64,000 nt of DNA from Sandarakinorhabdus sp. (GCA_020692215.1 JAIMKW010000001.1:842442-906441), one strand, 5' to 3'; positions 1 through 9,228 are shown, counted from the stretch's first letter. The notes: a model not told the origin generated them from the sequence alone. Translations and numbers: made by a program.

Positions 1-736
1 TGCGTTGGAGCTGGGTTTCCAGAAATTTGTTGGCCTGGAAGTGGAGCTTGAGGCGCCGCACGGGCTGCAGGGCCCGATCATCATGGATGCCTCGATCGAC
101 CAGCATGACGGCTATCGCTTCATCTATACGCTGCCGTTCACGCCGACGACCTGCCTGATCGAGGATACCTATTATGCCGATGGCCCGGCACTGGACCGGG
201 CCGCGATTGCCGCGCGGGTGCAAGCCTATGCAGCACAGCAGGGCTGGCGCATCCGGCGGATCATCCGCGACGAGGACGGGGTGCTGCCGATTGCCATCGA
301 TGGCGATATCCGCGCGCATCTGGCCGCCTTTGCGCCCGGCATCGCGCCCGTCGGCATGGCGGCCGGGCTGTTCCACCCGGTAACCGGCTACAGCTTTCCC
401 GATGCGGTGCGGCTGGCGTTGCACATCGCGGCGCTGCCCGATCTGGGTGGCGCGGCAATCGACCGCGCAGCCCGGGATTTCGCGATTTCCACCTGGGAAT
501 CGCGCGGTTTCTATCGCCTTCTCAACAAGATGCTGTTCCGCGCGGCCTATCCGCACGAACGGCGGCGCATCCTGCAGCACTTCTATCGGCTGGATGCCGG
601 CCTTGTCGGGCGCTTTTATGCTGGCCATAGCACGCTGCTCGACAAAATGCGGATCCTGACCGGGAAACCACCAATCCCGATCCCCAGGGCCATCCGTGGT
701 ATCATGCAGGCACCCGCGCACAAGGTGGCCCTTTGA
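1..736 (+). CDS. crtY: Lycopene beta-cyclase CrtY, C-terminal part (5' end outside window)
   Basis: This is the C-terminal ~244 residues of lycopene beta-cyclase, the enzyme that closes the rings of lycopene to give beta-carotene. The reading frame is open from the first complete codon (position 2), so the FAD/NAD-binding N-terminus lies upstream of the window. Recognisable family segments are GLFHPVTGYSFPDAV and the C-terminal block with RRRILQHFYRLD followed by FYAGHSTLLDKMRILTGKPP. The gene runs directly into crtI, whose ATG lies 14 bases after the crtY stop, so the two are probably one transcript. The identity rests on family motifs and on the neighbouring crtI, crtB and crtZ. Confidence 0.93.
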   Translation, partial: ALELGFQKFVGLEVELEAPHGLQGPIIMDASIDQHDGYRFIYTLPFTPTTCLIEDTYYADGPALDRAAIAARVQAYAAQQGWRIRRIIRDEDGVLPIAIDGDIRAHLAAFAPGIAPVGMAAGLFHPVTGYSFPDAVRLALHIAALPDLGGAAIDRAARDFAISTWESRGFYRLLNKMLFRAAYPHERRRILQHFYRLDAGLVGRFYAGHSTLLDKMRILTGKPPIPIPRAIRGIMQAPAHKVAL

Positions 737-750
737 AGGTTGGAACCAGG

Positions 751-2289
751 ATGAATCGAACGGCAGCAGTCATCGGAAGCGGCTTTGGCGGATTGGCGCT
801 GGCGATACGCCTGCAATCCGCAGGCATCCAGACGACCCTGATCGAAGCGCGGGACAAGCCGGGCGGCCGCGCCTATGTCTATGAGGACAAGGGCTTCATC
901 TTCGATGCCGGGCCTACAGTCGTCACCGATCCGACCTGCCTTGAAGAGCTGTTTGCGCTGTCGGGCCGCAACATCGCTGATTATGTCGAGTTGATGCCCG
1001 TTACGCCCTTCTATCGGCTGATGTGGGAAGATGGCTTCGTGTTCGATTATTCGAACGACAGCCCGGCTCTGCTGCGGCAGATTGCCGACAAGAACCCGAA
1101 GGACGTGGAGGGCTACAACCGCTTCATGGAATTTTCCGAAGGGGTGTTCCGGGAAGGCTATCAGAAGCTCGGGCACGAGGCGTTCCTCGATTTCCGCTCC
1201 ATGCTGGAAGCGGCGCCCAGCCTGATGAAATATCAGGCATTTCGCTCGGTCTATTCGATGGTTGCCAGCTATATCGAGGACCCGCAGCTTCGCGAGGCGT
1301 TCAGCTTCCACACGCTGCTGGTGGGCGGCAACCCGTTCAAGACCTCGTCCGTCTATGCGCTGATCCATGCGCTGGAAAAGAAATGGGGTGTCTGGTTCCC
1401 GCGCGGCGGCACGCATGCGCTGGTGCGTGGCATGATGAAGCTGTTCACCGATCTCGGCGGTGAAGTCCGCATGGGGCAGAAGGTGAAGACGATCGAGGCG
1501 GCCGCCGGCCATGTGATGGGCGTGACGCTGGCGGACGGCACCGAGCTGAAGTTCGACAGCGTCGCTTCCAATGGCGATGTCGTGCACACCTACAATGATC
1601 TGCTGGGCCACCATCCGCGCGGCCAGAAGATGGCAAAGGCCATGCGCCGCAAGAGCTTCTCGCCATCGCTTTTCGTGATCTATTTCGGGTTGAAGAAGAG
1701 CTATCCCGAAATCGCGCACCACACGATCCTGTTCGGGCCGCGCTACAAGGAGCTGCTGGGCGATATCTATTCCGGCGGTGCGCTGGCCGATGATTTCTCG
1801 CTCTATCTTCATCACCCGACCGCCAGCGACCCGAAGATGGCGCCCGAGGGCTCATCGGGCTTCTATGTTCTGTCGCCGGTGCCGCATCTGGGCAAGCTGC
1901 CGGTGGACTGGGATGAAGTCGGCCCGAAATATGCCGACAAGATCCTGGACTATCTTGAACAGCGCCTCATTCCGGGCCTTCGCGAAAATCTGGTGACGAT
2001 GAGCACCTTCACGCCGCAGAACTTCAAGACCGAGCTTTCGGCGCACCTAGGCTCTGCCTTCAGTCTGGAGCCGGTGCTGTGGCAATCGGCCTATTTCCGC
2101 ACCCACAACCGCGATGATGTGCTGAAGAACCTGTATTTCGTGGGCGCAGGCACCCATCCGGGTGCGGGCATTCCGGGCGTCGTCGGCTCTGCCAAGGCGA
2201 CAGCCAAGCTGATGCTGGCGGATCTGGGCGCCAGCGATCCAGCCCGCTGGCCTTCCAATGGAGGCCCGGTTCTGGAAGCCGCGCAATAG
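751..2289 (+). CDS. crtI: Phytoene desaturase CrtI
   Basis: CrtI is the FAD-dependent desaturase that converts phytoene to lycopene in a membrane-associated reaction. The 512-residue protein has the N-terminal dinucleotide-binding motif GSGFGG at residues 9-14, followed by an acidic/Gly-rich segment ending KPGGRAYVYEDKGF, and the C-terminal CrtI signature around GAGTHPGAGIPGVVGSAKA. Length matches the bacterial CrtI family. I chose ATG 751 rather than TTG 733, which would overlap the crtY stop; GAAGG at 735-739 is a plausible though distant ribosome-binding site. It lies between crtY and a PEP-CTERM gene, and crtB follows further downstream. Confidence 0.96.
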   Translation: MNRTAAVIGSGFGGLALAIRLQSAGIQTTLIEARDKPGGRAYVYEDKGFIFDAGPTVVTDPTCLEELFALSGRNIADYVELMPVTPFYRLMWEDGFVFDYSNDSPALLRQIADKNPKDVEGYNRFMEFSEGVFREGYQKLGHEAFLDFRSMLEAAPSLMKYQAFRSVYSMVASYIEDPQLREAFSFHTLLVGGNPFKTSSVYALIHALEKKWGVWFPRGGTHALVRGMMKLFTDLGGEVRMGQKVKTIEAAAGHVMGVTLADGTELKFDSVASNGDVVHTYNDLLGHHPRGQKMAKAMRRKSFSPSLFVIYFGLKKSYPEIAHHTILFGPRYKELLGDIYSGGALADDFSLYLHHPTASDPKMAPEGSSGFYVLSPVPHLGKLPVDWDEVGPKYADKILDYLEQRLIPGLRENLVTMSTFTPQNFKTELSAHLGSAFSLEPVLWQSAYFRTHNRDDVLKNLYFVGAGTHPGAGIPGVVGSAKATAKLMLADLGASDPARWPSNGGPVLEAAQ

Positions 2290-2317
2290 TTGTTAACAGT
2301 TGGGAATGCTGATAAAT
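2290..2317 (+). promoter_or_regulatory. Possible promoter upstream of the PEP-CTERM gene
   Basis: TTGTTA (2290-2295) and ATAAAT (2312-2317) are separated by 16 bases in an unusually AT-rich stretch right after the crtI stop. This could be a sigma70-type promoter that gives the PEP-CTERM gene its own transcription. The match is only moderate and there is no experimental support. Confidence 0.3.
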
Positions 2318-2356
2318 CTGGACTTCAGGCGAGATTTCGCTCCAACGGAGACCTGA

Positions 2357-2377
2357 CTGCGCAGGCCAATTGCGCAG
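2357..2377 (+). other. Perfect 7-bp inverted repeat in the leader of the PEP-CTERM gene
   Basis: CTGCGCA (2357-2363) and TGCGCAG (2371-2377) form a perfect stem with a 7-base loop, ending 20 bases before the GTG start of the PEP-CTERM gene. It could be an mRNA leader hairpin or a protein-binding dyad. There is no T-run, so it does not look like an intrinsic terminator. Confidence 0.4.
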
Positions 2378-2397
2378 CCACAACAGGGAGACGAATT

Positions 2398-2937
2398 GTG
2401 CGCAATGTTATTTTGGCCGGGCTGGTGGTTGCCGGGCTTGCAACGGGCGGCGCCAACGCTGCAACGGTGGTGCAGAATCTTACGATTCAGGCGTCCGGTT
2501 TCACCCTTCAGTTCGGCGATGGAAGCGTACTTCCGGTCGAACCCGTCGTGCTCGATTTCTCCGTGAGCTTCGACAATGCCGCCTCCTTTGGCGGCACCAC
2601 GTCGGGCCTTACGGTCAACAGCTTCAACCTGCCTTATGCATTGCAATATGCCTATTTTGCTGGAACTGACGTGCTGACGGTGGCAACCAATGCTGGCATA
2701 AGTTCGTGCAACAACCCGGCATCGTCCTTCTGCACGTTCATCAGTGGCATATCGACGACGCCCACGGTCAGCTTTCTCCAGCAGTCCACGCCCACGGGTG
2801 GCTTCTGGGTTGCGCAGACGACTTCGATCACATCGGGCTCGGGCGCCGTTCCGGAGCCGGCGACATGGGCGATGCTGATCACCGGCTTTGGCCTTGTTGG
2901 CGCTTCCATGCGTCGGAGGCGTCTTGCCACAGTTTGA
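2398..2937 (+). CDS. PEPxxWA-CTERM sorting domain protein
   Basis: This is a 179-residue exported protein. The start is GTG 2398, preceded by GGGAG at 2386-2390; an upstream extension of the frame has no ribosome-binding site. It has a signal peptide (MRNVILAGLVVAGLATGGANA), a Ser/Thr/Gly-rich, beta-strand-like body with two cysteines (SSCNNPASSFC), and a C-terminal VPEPATWAML motif, a hydrophobic segment and an Arg cluster (MRRRR). This tripartite tail is the PEPxxWA-CTERM anchor of sphingomonads, recognised by an exosortase and then processed to a surface or secreted form. The body matches no family I recognise. Its position inside the crt cluster is unusual; a link to pigment is inference. 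Confidence 0.88.
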   Translation: MRNVILAGLVVAGLATGGANAATVVQNLTIQASGFTLQFGDGSVLPVEPVVLDFSVSFDNAASFGGTTSGLTVNSFNLPYALQYAYFAGTDVLTVATNAGISSCNNPASSFCTFISGISTTPTVSFLQQSTPTGGFWVAQTTSITSGSGAVPEPATWAMLITGFGLVGASMRRRRLATV

Positions 2938-2992
2938 CACAGCTTTGCCGGAAACATTGGCGAACAGCATGAGCCTGGGCTAGGAGCAGCGG

Positions 2993-3931
2993 GTGGAAGA
3001 CCTGCTGCTCCAGCACGCCCAGGAGGCGATCGCCAAGGGCTCGAAGAGCTTTGCGCTCGCCAGCCGGCTGTTCGACGGCGCCACGCGCGACCGGGCGACC
3101 CTGCTTTATGCCTGGTGCCGCCACTGCGACGATGTGATCGACGATCAGGTGCTTGGCGAAGGGCATCACGACTGGGGTGGCAGGCCTTCGGAGCGATTGG
3201 CCCTGCTGCGCGACCTGACAGACAAGGCGCTTTCAGGCGAACCCACGGGCGAGCCGGCCTTCGATGCCCTGTCGCGCGTTGCACGGGAAACCGAAATGCC
3301 CGCGCGCTATGCGCACGACCTCCTGGAAGGCTTCCGGATGGATGTGGAGTGGCAGCCTGTTGCAACGGCTGATGATCTTTTGCGTTATTGCTATCATGTC
3401 GCCGGTTGTGTCGGCGTGATGATGGCGATCGTTATGGGGGTTGCGCCCAGCGATCATGCAACGCTGGCGCGCGCGTCTGACCTTGGCCTCAGCTTTCAGC
3501 TCAACAATATCGCCCGCGATGTGGCCGAGGATGCCGCCCGCGGCCGCTGCTACCTTCCCTCGGACTGGCTGGCCGACGCAGGGCTGACCCCGGAAACCCA
3601 TGCCGATCCTGCCAATCGCGAGGCCCTGCACAGGGTTGTCACGCGGCTGGTCGATCTTGCGGAATGCTATGAAGCCTCTGCCGCGCACGGGGTGCCCGCA
3701 CTCAGGAACCGGCAGGCCTGGGCCGTGCTTTCGGCTGCGCATATCTATGGCGATATCGGCCGGAAGGTGCGCGGGAAGGGCCCGCAGGCACTGGAGAGCC
3801 GGGCCTACACCAGGCGGCGCGACAAGCTGATTGCCGTCGCCCTTGCAGCGCCCGAAGCCCTGTGGAAGCGCAATGTGGGTGTTTCGACACCGACAGACCG
3901 AAGCGGCCTGTGGACTCCAGACTTCGACTGA
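2993..3931 (+). CDS. crtB: Phytoene synthase CrtB
   Basis: CrtB condenses two geranylgeranyl diphosphates to phytoene, the first committed step of C40 carotenoid synthesis. The 312-residue protein contains both Mg-binding aspartate motifs of the squalene/phytoene synthase family: DDVID at 46-50 and DVAED at 176-180, followed by RGRCYLP. The start is GTG 2993 with AGGAG at 2982-2986, six bases before it. It lies downstream of crtI and the PEP-CTERM gene and is convergent with crtZ, with only 4 bases between the two coding ends. The terpenoid precursor gene crtE is not in the window. Confidence 0.96.
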   Translation: MEDLLLQHAQEAIAKGSKSFALASRLFDGATRDRATLLYAWCRHCDDVIDDQVLGEGHHDWGGRPSERLALLRDLTDKALSGEPTGEPAFDALSRVARETEMPARYAHDLLEGFRMDVEWQPVATADDLLRYCYHVAGCVGVMMAIVMGVAPSDHATLARASDLGLSFQLNNIARDVAEDAARGRCYLPSDWLADAGLTPETHADPANREALHRVVTRLVDLAECYEASAAHGVPALRNRQAWAVLSAAHIYGDIGRKVRGKGPQALESRAYTRRRDKLIAVALAAPEALWKRNVGVSTPTDRSGLWTPDFD

Positions 3932-3935
3932 GGGC

Positions 3936-4481
3936 CTACTCCGCTGGGCCCGCCATGTTGCGGCCCACCGGGTTCTTTCGCACGACGGCCTTGCCGCTGC
4001 GGGCATTGTCTTCAAGCTGGCGCTTGAGCTCTGCAATCGGCGGCGCCCAGATGAAGCCGAAGCTGACGGTGCCGTCCTTTGATTCCACCACATGGTGCAG
4101 CCGGTGCGCCTGGATGATCCGCTTCATATAGGCCGAGCGGGGGATATAGCCGGTTTCGATGCGACGGTGGACGATGATATCGTGAAAGCCGAAATAGATG
4201 GCACCATAGCCGGTGATCCCGGCCGCCAGCCACACGAAGAAGCTGCCCCAGTTTTCCTGCACACCCAGCCAGAACAGGCTGATGGCAACTGCGGCCCCCA
4301 TCACGCCATACCAGTCGTTTGCTTCGAAAAAGCCCTGACGGGCCGTGTGGTGCGATTTGTGCAGACCCCAGCCGAAGCCGTGCATCACATATTTGTGGCC
4401 GTAGATGGCGACTACCTCCATCGCCAGCACGGTGGCGATGAAGACGGCAAGGCCCAGGGTCCAGTGGATATCGATCGGCAT
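3936..4481 (-). CDS. crtZ: Beta-carotene hydroxylase CrtZ
   Basis: CrtZ is a membrane di-iron hydroxylase that adds 3-hydroxyl groups to beta-carotene to give zeaxanthin. The 181-residue protein has the four histidine clusters of the fatty-acid-hydroxylase superfamily: HKYVMH (29-34), HKSHH (41-45), FHDIIVH (99-105) and HRLHH (126-130), among hydrophobic helices. AAAGGA lies just upstream of the ATG. With CrtY, CrtI and CrtB this gives a route from geranylgeranyl diphosphate to zeaxanthin-type xanthophylls; no ketolase or 2-hydroxylase is visible here. It is divergent from uvrB and convergent with crtB. Confidence 0.95.
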   Translation of the reverse strand: MPIDIHWTLGLAVFIATVLAMEVVAIYGHKYVMHGFGWGLHKSHHTARQGFFEANDWYGVMGAAVAISLFWLGVQENWGSFFVWLAAGITGYGAIYFGFHDIIVHRRIETGYIPRSAYMKRIIQAHRLHHVVESKDGTVSFGFIWAPPIAELKRQLEDNARSGKAVVRKNPVGRNMAGPAE

Positions 4482-4554
4482 CCTGTTCCTTTAGGCTGCA
4501 GCCTCAGCCTTGGGGAGGCCCATCTTGCCGCATCCCTGCCATGCAGAGGGTGCA

Positions 4555-4569
4555 GAACGAACCGCGAAC
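4555..4569. promoter_or_regulatory. LexA (SOS) box of the alphaproteobacterial type before uvrB
   Basis: GAAC (4555-4558), seven bases, GAAC (4566-4569) is the exact reverse complement of GTTC-N7-GTTC, the LexA operator known from alphaproteobacteria. It lies 15 bases before the uvrB ATG, where bound LexA would block transcription initiation. A third GAAC at 4559-4562 follows the first directly. The match is exact and the neighbour is a classical SOS gene. Confidence 0.85.
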
Positions 4570-4584
4570 GTTTATGCAGGGCCC

Positions 4585-6762
4585 ATGGCTATCGCGATTC
4601 GCACGTCCCTTGCCGATGTGCCCCTGTCTCAGGATTATTTGCCCAACCGGCCTGTGCGTCCGCCGAAATCGGAAGGCGGGCGGCGGTTCGTGCTGAAATC
4701 CGATTATGAGCCCGCAGGCGATCAGCCCGCCGCAATTGCCGAACTGGTGGCGCAGGCCGCAGCCGGAGAGAAGGACCAGGTGCTGCTGGGCGTAACCGGT
4801 TCGGGCAAGACCTTCACCATGGCCAAGGTGGTGGAAGCGCTGCAGCGCCCGGCGCTGGTGCTGGCGCCCAACAAGATCCTCGCAGCCCAATTATATGGCG
4901 AATTCAAGAGCTTCTTCCCCGATAACGCGGTCGAATATTTCGTCAGCTATTATGATTACTACCAGCCCGAAGCCTATGTGCCGCGCACCGACACCTATAT
5001 CGAAAAGGAATCGAGCGTAAACGAAGCGATCGACCGGATGCGCCATTCGGCCACCCGGTCGTTGCTGGAACGCGATGATGTGCTGATCGTGGCTTCCGTT
5101 TCCTGCCTCTATGGTATCGGCTCGGTCGAGACCTATTCGGCGATGACCTTCAGCCTGAAGAAGGGCGACAACCACGACCCGCGCGAGATCGTGCGCAAGC
5201 TTGTCGCCCTGCAATACAAACGGAATGAGCTGAGCTTTGCGCGCGGTAGCTTCCGCATGAAGGGCGACACGCTGGAAATCTTCCCGTCGCACTATGAGGA
5301 CATGGCCTGGCGCATCAGCTTCTTCGGCGAGGAAATCGAGGCAATCACCGAGTTCGATCCGCTGACAGGCAATCGCATCGCCACGCTGGAGAGCGTGAAA
5401 ATCTACGCCAACAGCCACTATGTGACCCCCGGCCCGACGCTGAAGCAGGCGACCGAGGCGATTAAGTTCGAGCTGGCCGAGCGGTTGAAGGAGCTGGAGG
5501 CCGAGGGCAAGCTGCTGGAGCATCAGCGGCTGGAGCAGCGCACCAATTTCGACCTGGAGATGATTGCAGCGACGGGAAGCTGTGCGGGAATCGAGAATTA
5601 CAGCCGCTTCCTCACCGGCCGCCTGCCGGGCGAGCCGCCACCGACCCTGTTTGAATATCTGCCGGAAAATGCGCTTCTGTTTGTGGATGAAAGCCATGTG
5701 ACCGTGCCGCAGATCGGCGGGATGAGCCGCGGCGACCGCGTGCGCAAGGTGACGCTGGCGGAATATGGCTTCCGCCTGCCCAGCTGTGTCGACAACAGGC
5801 CGCTGAAGTTCGAGGAGTGGGACTTGATGCGGCCGCAGACCGTTTCGGTCTCGGCCACACCGGGCCCCTGGGAAATGAAGCAGACCGGCGGGGTGTTCGT
5901 GGAACAGGTGATCCGCCCCACGGGGCTGATCGACCCGCCGGTGGAAATCCGCCCGGTGGCCGACCAGGTGGACGATCTGATCGCGGAAGCGAAGGCAACC
6001 GCGGCGAACGGCTATCGCACGCTGGTGACGACGCTGACCAAGAAGATGGCGGAAGACCTGACGGAATTCCTGCACGAAGCGGGCCTGCGCGTTCGTTACA
6101 TGCATTCCGATGTGGAGACGCTGGAGCGGATCGAGCTGATCCGCGATCTGCGCATGGGCGTCTATGATGTGCTCGTCGGCATCAACCTGCTGCGCGAAGG
6201 GCTTGATATCCCCGAATGTGGGCTGGTGTGCATCCTCGATGCCGACAAGGAAGGCTTTCTGCGTTCGGAAACGTCGCTGGTGCAGACCATCGGCCGGGCG
6301 GCGCGCAATGTGGAAGGCAAGGTGATCCTCTATGCCGACCGGCGCACCGGCAGCATGGACCGGGCGCTTGCCGAGACCGAACGGCGCCGCACCAAGCAGG
6401 TCGCCTACAACGAAGCGCATGGCATCACGCCCACCACCATCAAGCGGGCGATCGCCGATGTGGTGAGCCATGTGTCGGCCGGGGACCATCTGACGGTGGC
6501 GATCGATGACGAGACCCCGCATCTGGTGGGCCATAATCTGAAGGCCTATATCGCCGATCTTGAAAAGAAGATGCAGAAGGCCGCGGGCGACCTGGAGTTC
6601 GAGGAGGCCGCCCGCATCCGCGACGAGATCCGCCGGCTGGAGGCCGACGAACTGGGAATAGCGACCGAGCGCGCAGCCCCCATCAAGGGCAGGGCAGACG
6701 CCGGCAGACCAGGCACCCGCACCAACCGTTGGAGCAAGATGCGCGCGAAAAAGGGGAGCTGA
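4585..6762 (+). CDS. uvrB: Excinuclease ABC subunit B, UvrB
   Basis: UvrB is the damage-verifying helicase-like subunit of nucleotide excision repair; it is loaded by UvrA2 and then recruits UvrC. The 725-residue protein has Walker A GVTGSGKT at 69-76, the beta-hairpin that inserts into damaged DNA ([12 protein letters not shown]), the helicase C-terminal motifs ending [14 protein letters not shown], and the C-terminal UVR coiled coil ([17 protein letters not shown]) that binds UvrC. I chose ATG 4585 (MAIAIRT); an upstream in-frame start would place the LexA box inside the gene. A short basic tail (KMRAKKGS) follows the UVR domain. Expression is expected to be DNA-damage inducible. Confidence 0.97.
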   Translation: MAIAIRTSLADVPLSQDYLPNRPVRPPKSEGGRRFVLKSDYEPAGDQPAAIAELVAQAAAGEKDQVLLGVTGSGKTFTMAKVVEALQRPALVLAPNKILAAQLYGEFKSFFPDNAVEYFVSYYDYYQPEAYVPRTDTYIEKESSVNEAIDRMRHSATRSLLERDDVLIVASVSCLYGIGSVETYSAMTFSLKKGDNHDPREIVRKLVALQYKRNELSFARGSFRMKGDTLEIFPSHYEDMAWRISFFGEEIEAITEFDPLTGNRIATLESVKIYANSHYVTPGPTLKQATEAIKFELAERLKELEAEGKLLEHQRLEQRTNFDLEMIAATGSCAGIENYSRFLTGRLPGEPPPTLFEYLPENALLFVDESHVTVPQIGGMSRGDRVRKVTLAEYGFRLPSCVDNRPLKFEEWDLMRPQTVSVSATPGPWEMKQTGGVFVEQVIRPTGLIDPPVEIRPVADQVDDLIAEAKATAANGYRTLVTTLTKKMAEDLTEFLHEAGLRVRYMHSDVETLERIELIRDLRMGVYDVLVGINLLREGLDIPECGLVCILDADKEGFLRSETSLVQTIGRAARNVEGKVILYADRRTGSMDRALAETERRRTKQVAYNEAHGITPTTIKRAIADVVSHVSAGDHLTVAIDDETPHLVGHNLKAYIADLEKKMQKAAGDLEFEEAARIRDEIRRLEADELGIATERAAPIKGRADAGRPGTRTNRWSKMRAKKGS

Positions 6763-6889
6763 TACCGTGTCCCGATGACCATGGCCTGTTCTTCATCGGC
6801 GGAACGCCGCAAGCGCCACCGCGCGCCGGCCGCCAGGCCGAACCCGAAAAGACTTCCGCATCGGGCCTTGGTATAGAGCCCAACCATCC

Positions 6890-7885
6890 CTACTCGCGCG
6901 GTTTGAAACTCGGCCAGCGGCAATAAGGGATGGGTTTGCCCGCTGCATCGAGGCAGGGCTGATGCGGGCGTTTGCCCGAACCCGCCAGCGCCCATTCCAT
7001 GCCGGCGCGGATGGCATCGGGATAGACCGAGCCATGGTCTTCGCCGGGAAAGATACGGGATTGCACCTTCAGCGAAGGATAGTTTCGCGATTTCAGCATG
7101 GTCGCCAATTCGTCCATATCCTCCACCATCGCCATGCGGCTGGAGCTGAACGGTTCCGTATCGGGATCCGGCACGGTTTCCTCGCCGCCGATCAGGAAGA
7201 AGACTTCGGCCGGCATATCCTTGTGTCGGCTGGCATAGCCCCGCTCGCGGGCGATCATCAGCCGCCTTCCGTACCACAGTGACGGGCTCATCAGGATGTA
7301 TTTCCCGAACATGTCGGGGTCGGTCAGCAGAACATGGGTGCCGAACAGCCCGCCATAGCTGTGGCCCGCATAAATGCGGCGCGCCGGATCGATCCGGTAA
7401 CGCTGCTCCAGAAAGGGGAAGACCTCGTCTTTCAGGTGCAGCCGATAGCCCTCGGCTTCGCCATAGGCCACCGGGCGGCCGGGCATGTCGGACACGGCGT
7501 CGATGTCGCCGTGCGGCGTTGGTGTATAATCCCGGCGGCGGCTGTATTCGCCGGTGTCGCCGACCGCATAGCCAAGGCCCACGATGATCGCATCCTGCAA
7601 CCCCCGCTCCGACGCACGCAGCCGGCGATGCAGGCCCAGGATCAGCGGCAGGCTCTGCGGCATGTCGGTTGTGAACAGCACCGGGTAGCGGCGATCGGGG
7701 CTGGACGCATAGCTGGGTGGCAGCCAGACCACGACGTCATAGGCCCGGCTCAGGGCCTTCGCCTCGATCCGGTGAACCTGGGTCGATGCCAGTTCATAGC
7801 GTCTGGGTGCCTGGTCGGCTGGCGTCTGGGCCCAGAGAGGCGTTGCGAGCAGCAGGGCAACGGCCGCAACAAGCGACTTTGTCAA
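6890..7885 (-). CDS. Exported alpha/beta-hydrolase, esterase-like (Fes/esterase D family)
   Basis: A 331-residue protein with a Sec signal peptide (MTKSLVAAVALLLATPLWAQ) and the alpha/beta-hydrolase nucleophile elbow GHSYGG (Ser176), the arrangement of the PF00756 esterase family, which includes siderophore esterases and esterase D. His284 in GEDHGS is a good candidate for the catalytic histidine, with an acid in the preceding 225-232 region. The start overlaps the upstream amidohydrolase stop by 4 bases (ATGA), so the two are translationally coupled. The substrate is unknown; the signal peptide places it in the periplasm or outside. Confidence 0.82.
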   Translation of the reverse strand: MTKSLVAAVALLLATPLWAQTPADQAPRRYELASTQVHRIEAKALSRAYDVVVWLPPSYASSPDRRYPVLFTTDMPQSLPLILGLHRRLRASERGLQDAIIVGLGYAVGDTGEYSRRRDYTPTPHGDIDAVSDMPGRPVAYGEAEGYRLHLKDEVFPFLEQRYRIDPARRIYAGHSYGGLFGTHVLLTDPDMFGKYILMSPSLWYGRRLMIARERGYASRHKDMPAEVFFLIGGEETVPDPDTEPFSSSRMAMVEDMDELATMLKSRNYPSLKVQSRIFPGEDHGSVYPDAIRAGMEWALAGSGKRPHQPCLDAAGKPIPYCRWPSFKPRE

Positions 7886-9210
7886 AGGCTGTTCTTGTAG
7901 ATTTTGCCGTCCTTCATGATGATCCGGAAGTTGCGTTCCGGGTCCTCTATCAGCTTCAGATTGGCAATCGGATCCCCGTCGACCAGTATCAGGTCAGCTA
8001 GCGCACCAGTCTCTACCACGCCAAGCTTTCCCGGATAGGGGTTGCGCGGGCCAGACAGCCCGAGCAGCTCCGCATTGTCGCGCGTCGCCATCCGCAGCAC
8101 CTCGGCAGGCGTGTACCATCTCACCATTTTCGTCAGCATCTCCGACTGTGCCGCCAGATTTTCTGCGCTGAAAAGCACGTCGGTCCCCCAGGCAGTCTTC
8201 ACCTTGTATTTCCTCGCCAGTCGATAGGCAGTGTCGGTTCCGTTGAACATCGTCAGCTGCTTCTTGCGGTTGCTCGACCCTTCCGGAAACGGTGAAGGCT
8301 TGTCGTCGGTGAAAGGTTGCATGCTCCACCATATGCCCTTCTCGGCCATCAGCTTTGCTGTCGCGTCATCCAGCATCTGTCCGTGATCGATGACCTTCAC
8401 GCCAGCCGCAATCGCCTGTTGCACGGCGCGGGGCGTGTAGGCGTGAACAGTAACGTAGGTGCCCCAGTTTTCCGCTGCCGCCACACCCGCTCGCAACTCC
8501 TCCGCTGTGTACTGCGTGACGTCCAGCGGATCGAAGCTGGAGGTGACGCCCCCTCCTGCCATCATCTTTATCTGGGTGACGCCCAGCGCCAGTTGCTCTC
8601 GCGCACGCTTTGTAACGGTTGCAGGGTCATCGGCGATAGCAACTGCGCCTGCGCGTTCAGCATATGTCATCCGGCCTTGTTCGTCGGGCAATTCGGTCGG
8701 CATCCGAAAGTCGCCGTGCCCGCCTGTCTGCGAAATCATGGCGCCTGAAGGCCAGATGCGCGGGCCCGTCGCCAGCCCGGCGTCGATCGCCTGCTTAAGG
8801 CCCAGAGCCGGGCCACCGAGGTCTCTTACGCTGGTGTAACCCCGCATCAACATATCGCGCGCGGCCTTCCCGGCGGCAAAGTTCAGGAAGCCGATATCGC
8901 TGGCGACCGCCGCCAGTTGTGGAACGCTCGCAAACATCAGGTGCACATGCGCATCGATCAACCCGGGCATCAGCGTGCGGCCCGTGCCATCGATGGTGCG
9001 GGCCGCCGGGCTGGCCTGCGCTTGTCCGATCACTGCGATCCGGTTGCCCCGCACCAGCACCGAAGTCGGCGCGGAAAGCGTGCTGGACGTGCCATCGAAG
9101 ATGCGGACGTTGGTGAACAGGGTTTCCGCTTCAGGCGGGGCGGATTGCGCCTGCGCTGCGGGCTGCAGGAAGGCCAGCGCCAGCAAGGCTGTGGTGATCA
9201 GACGTTTCAT
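7882..9210 (-). CDS. Exported metal-dependent amidohydrolase (imidazolonepropionase/prolidase-like)
   Basis: A 442-residue amidohydrolase-superfamily enzyme with a signal peptide (cleavage near AQA-QS). The binuclear metal site is complete: HVH at 88-90, Lys215 (QIKMMAGGG) as the likely carboxylated bridging lysine, His256, His276 and Asp344 in AWGTD. This pattern matches exported Xaa-Pro dipeptidase/carboxypeptidase-like amidohydrolases found in many copies in sphingomonads and caulobacters. It lies in a minus-strand row with the beta-barrel protein upstream and the esterase downstream, suggesting joint use of an external peptide or ester substrate. The precise substrate cannot be named. Confidence 0.87.
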   Translation of the reverse strand: MKRLITTALLALAFLQPAAQAQSAPPEAETLFTNVRIFDGTSSTLSAPTSVLVRGNRIAVIGQAQASPAARTIDGTGRTLMPGLIDAHVHLMFASVPQLAAVASDIGFLNFAAGKAARDMLMRGYTSVRDLGGPALGLKQAIDAGLATGPRIWPSGAMISQTGGHGDFRMPTELPDEQGRMTYAERAGAVAIADDPATVTKRAREQLALGVTQIKMMAGGGVTSSFDPLDVTQYTAEELRAGVAAAENWGTYVTVHAYTPRAVQQAIAAGVKVIDHGQMLDDATAKLMAEKGIWWSMQPFTDDKPSPFPEGSSNRKKQLTMFNGTDTAYRLARKYKVKTAWGTDVLFSAENLAAQSEMLTKMVRWYTPAEVLRMATRDNAELLGLSGPRNPYPGKLGVVETGALADLILVDGDPIANLKLIEDPERNFRIIMKDGKIYKNSL

Positions 9211-9228
9211 GGTAATCTCTCCGGTTGA

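Noticed and set aside
4891..6534. A 547-codon frame antisense to uvrB
   Set aside because: The composition is typical of a shadow frame (many His, Arg, Gln) and the plus strand clearly encodes UvrB.
6763..6889. A small gene on the minus strand between the esterase and uvrB (MVGLYTKARCG...)
   Set aside because: It would run into uvrB antisense, has no ribosome-binding site or recognisable motif, and looks like a chance frame.
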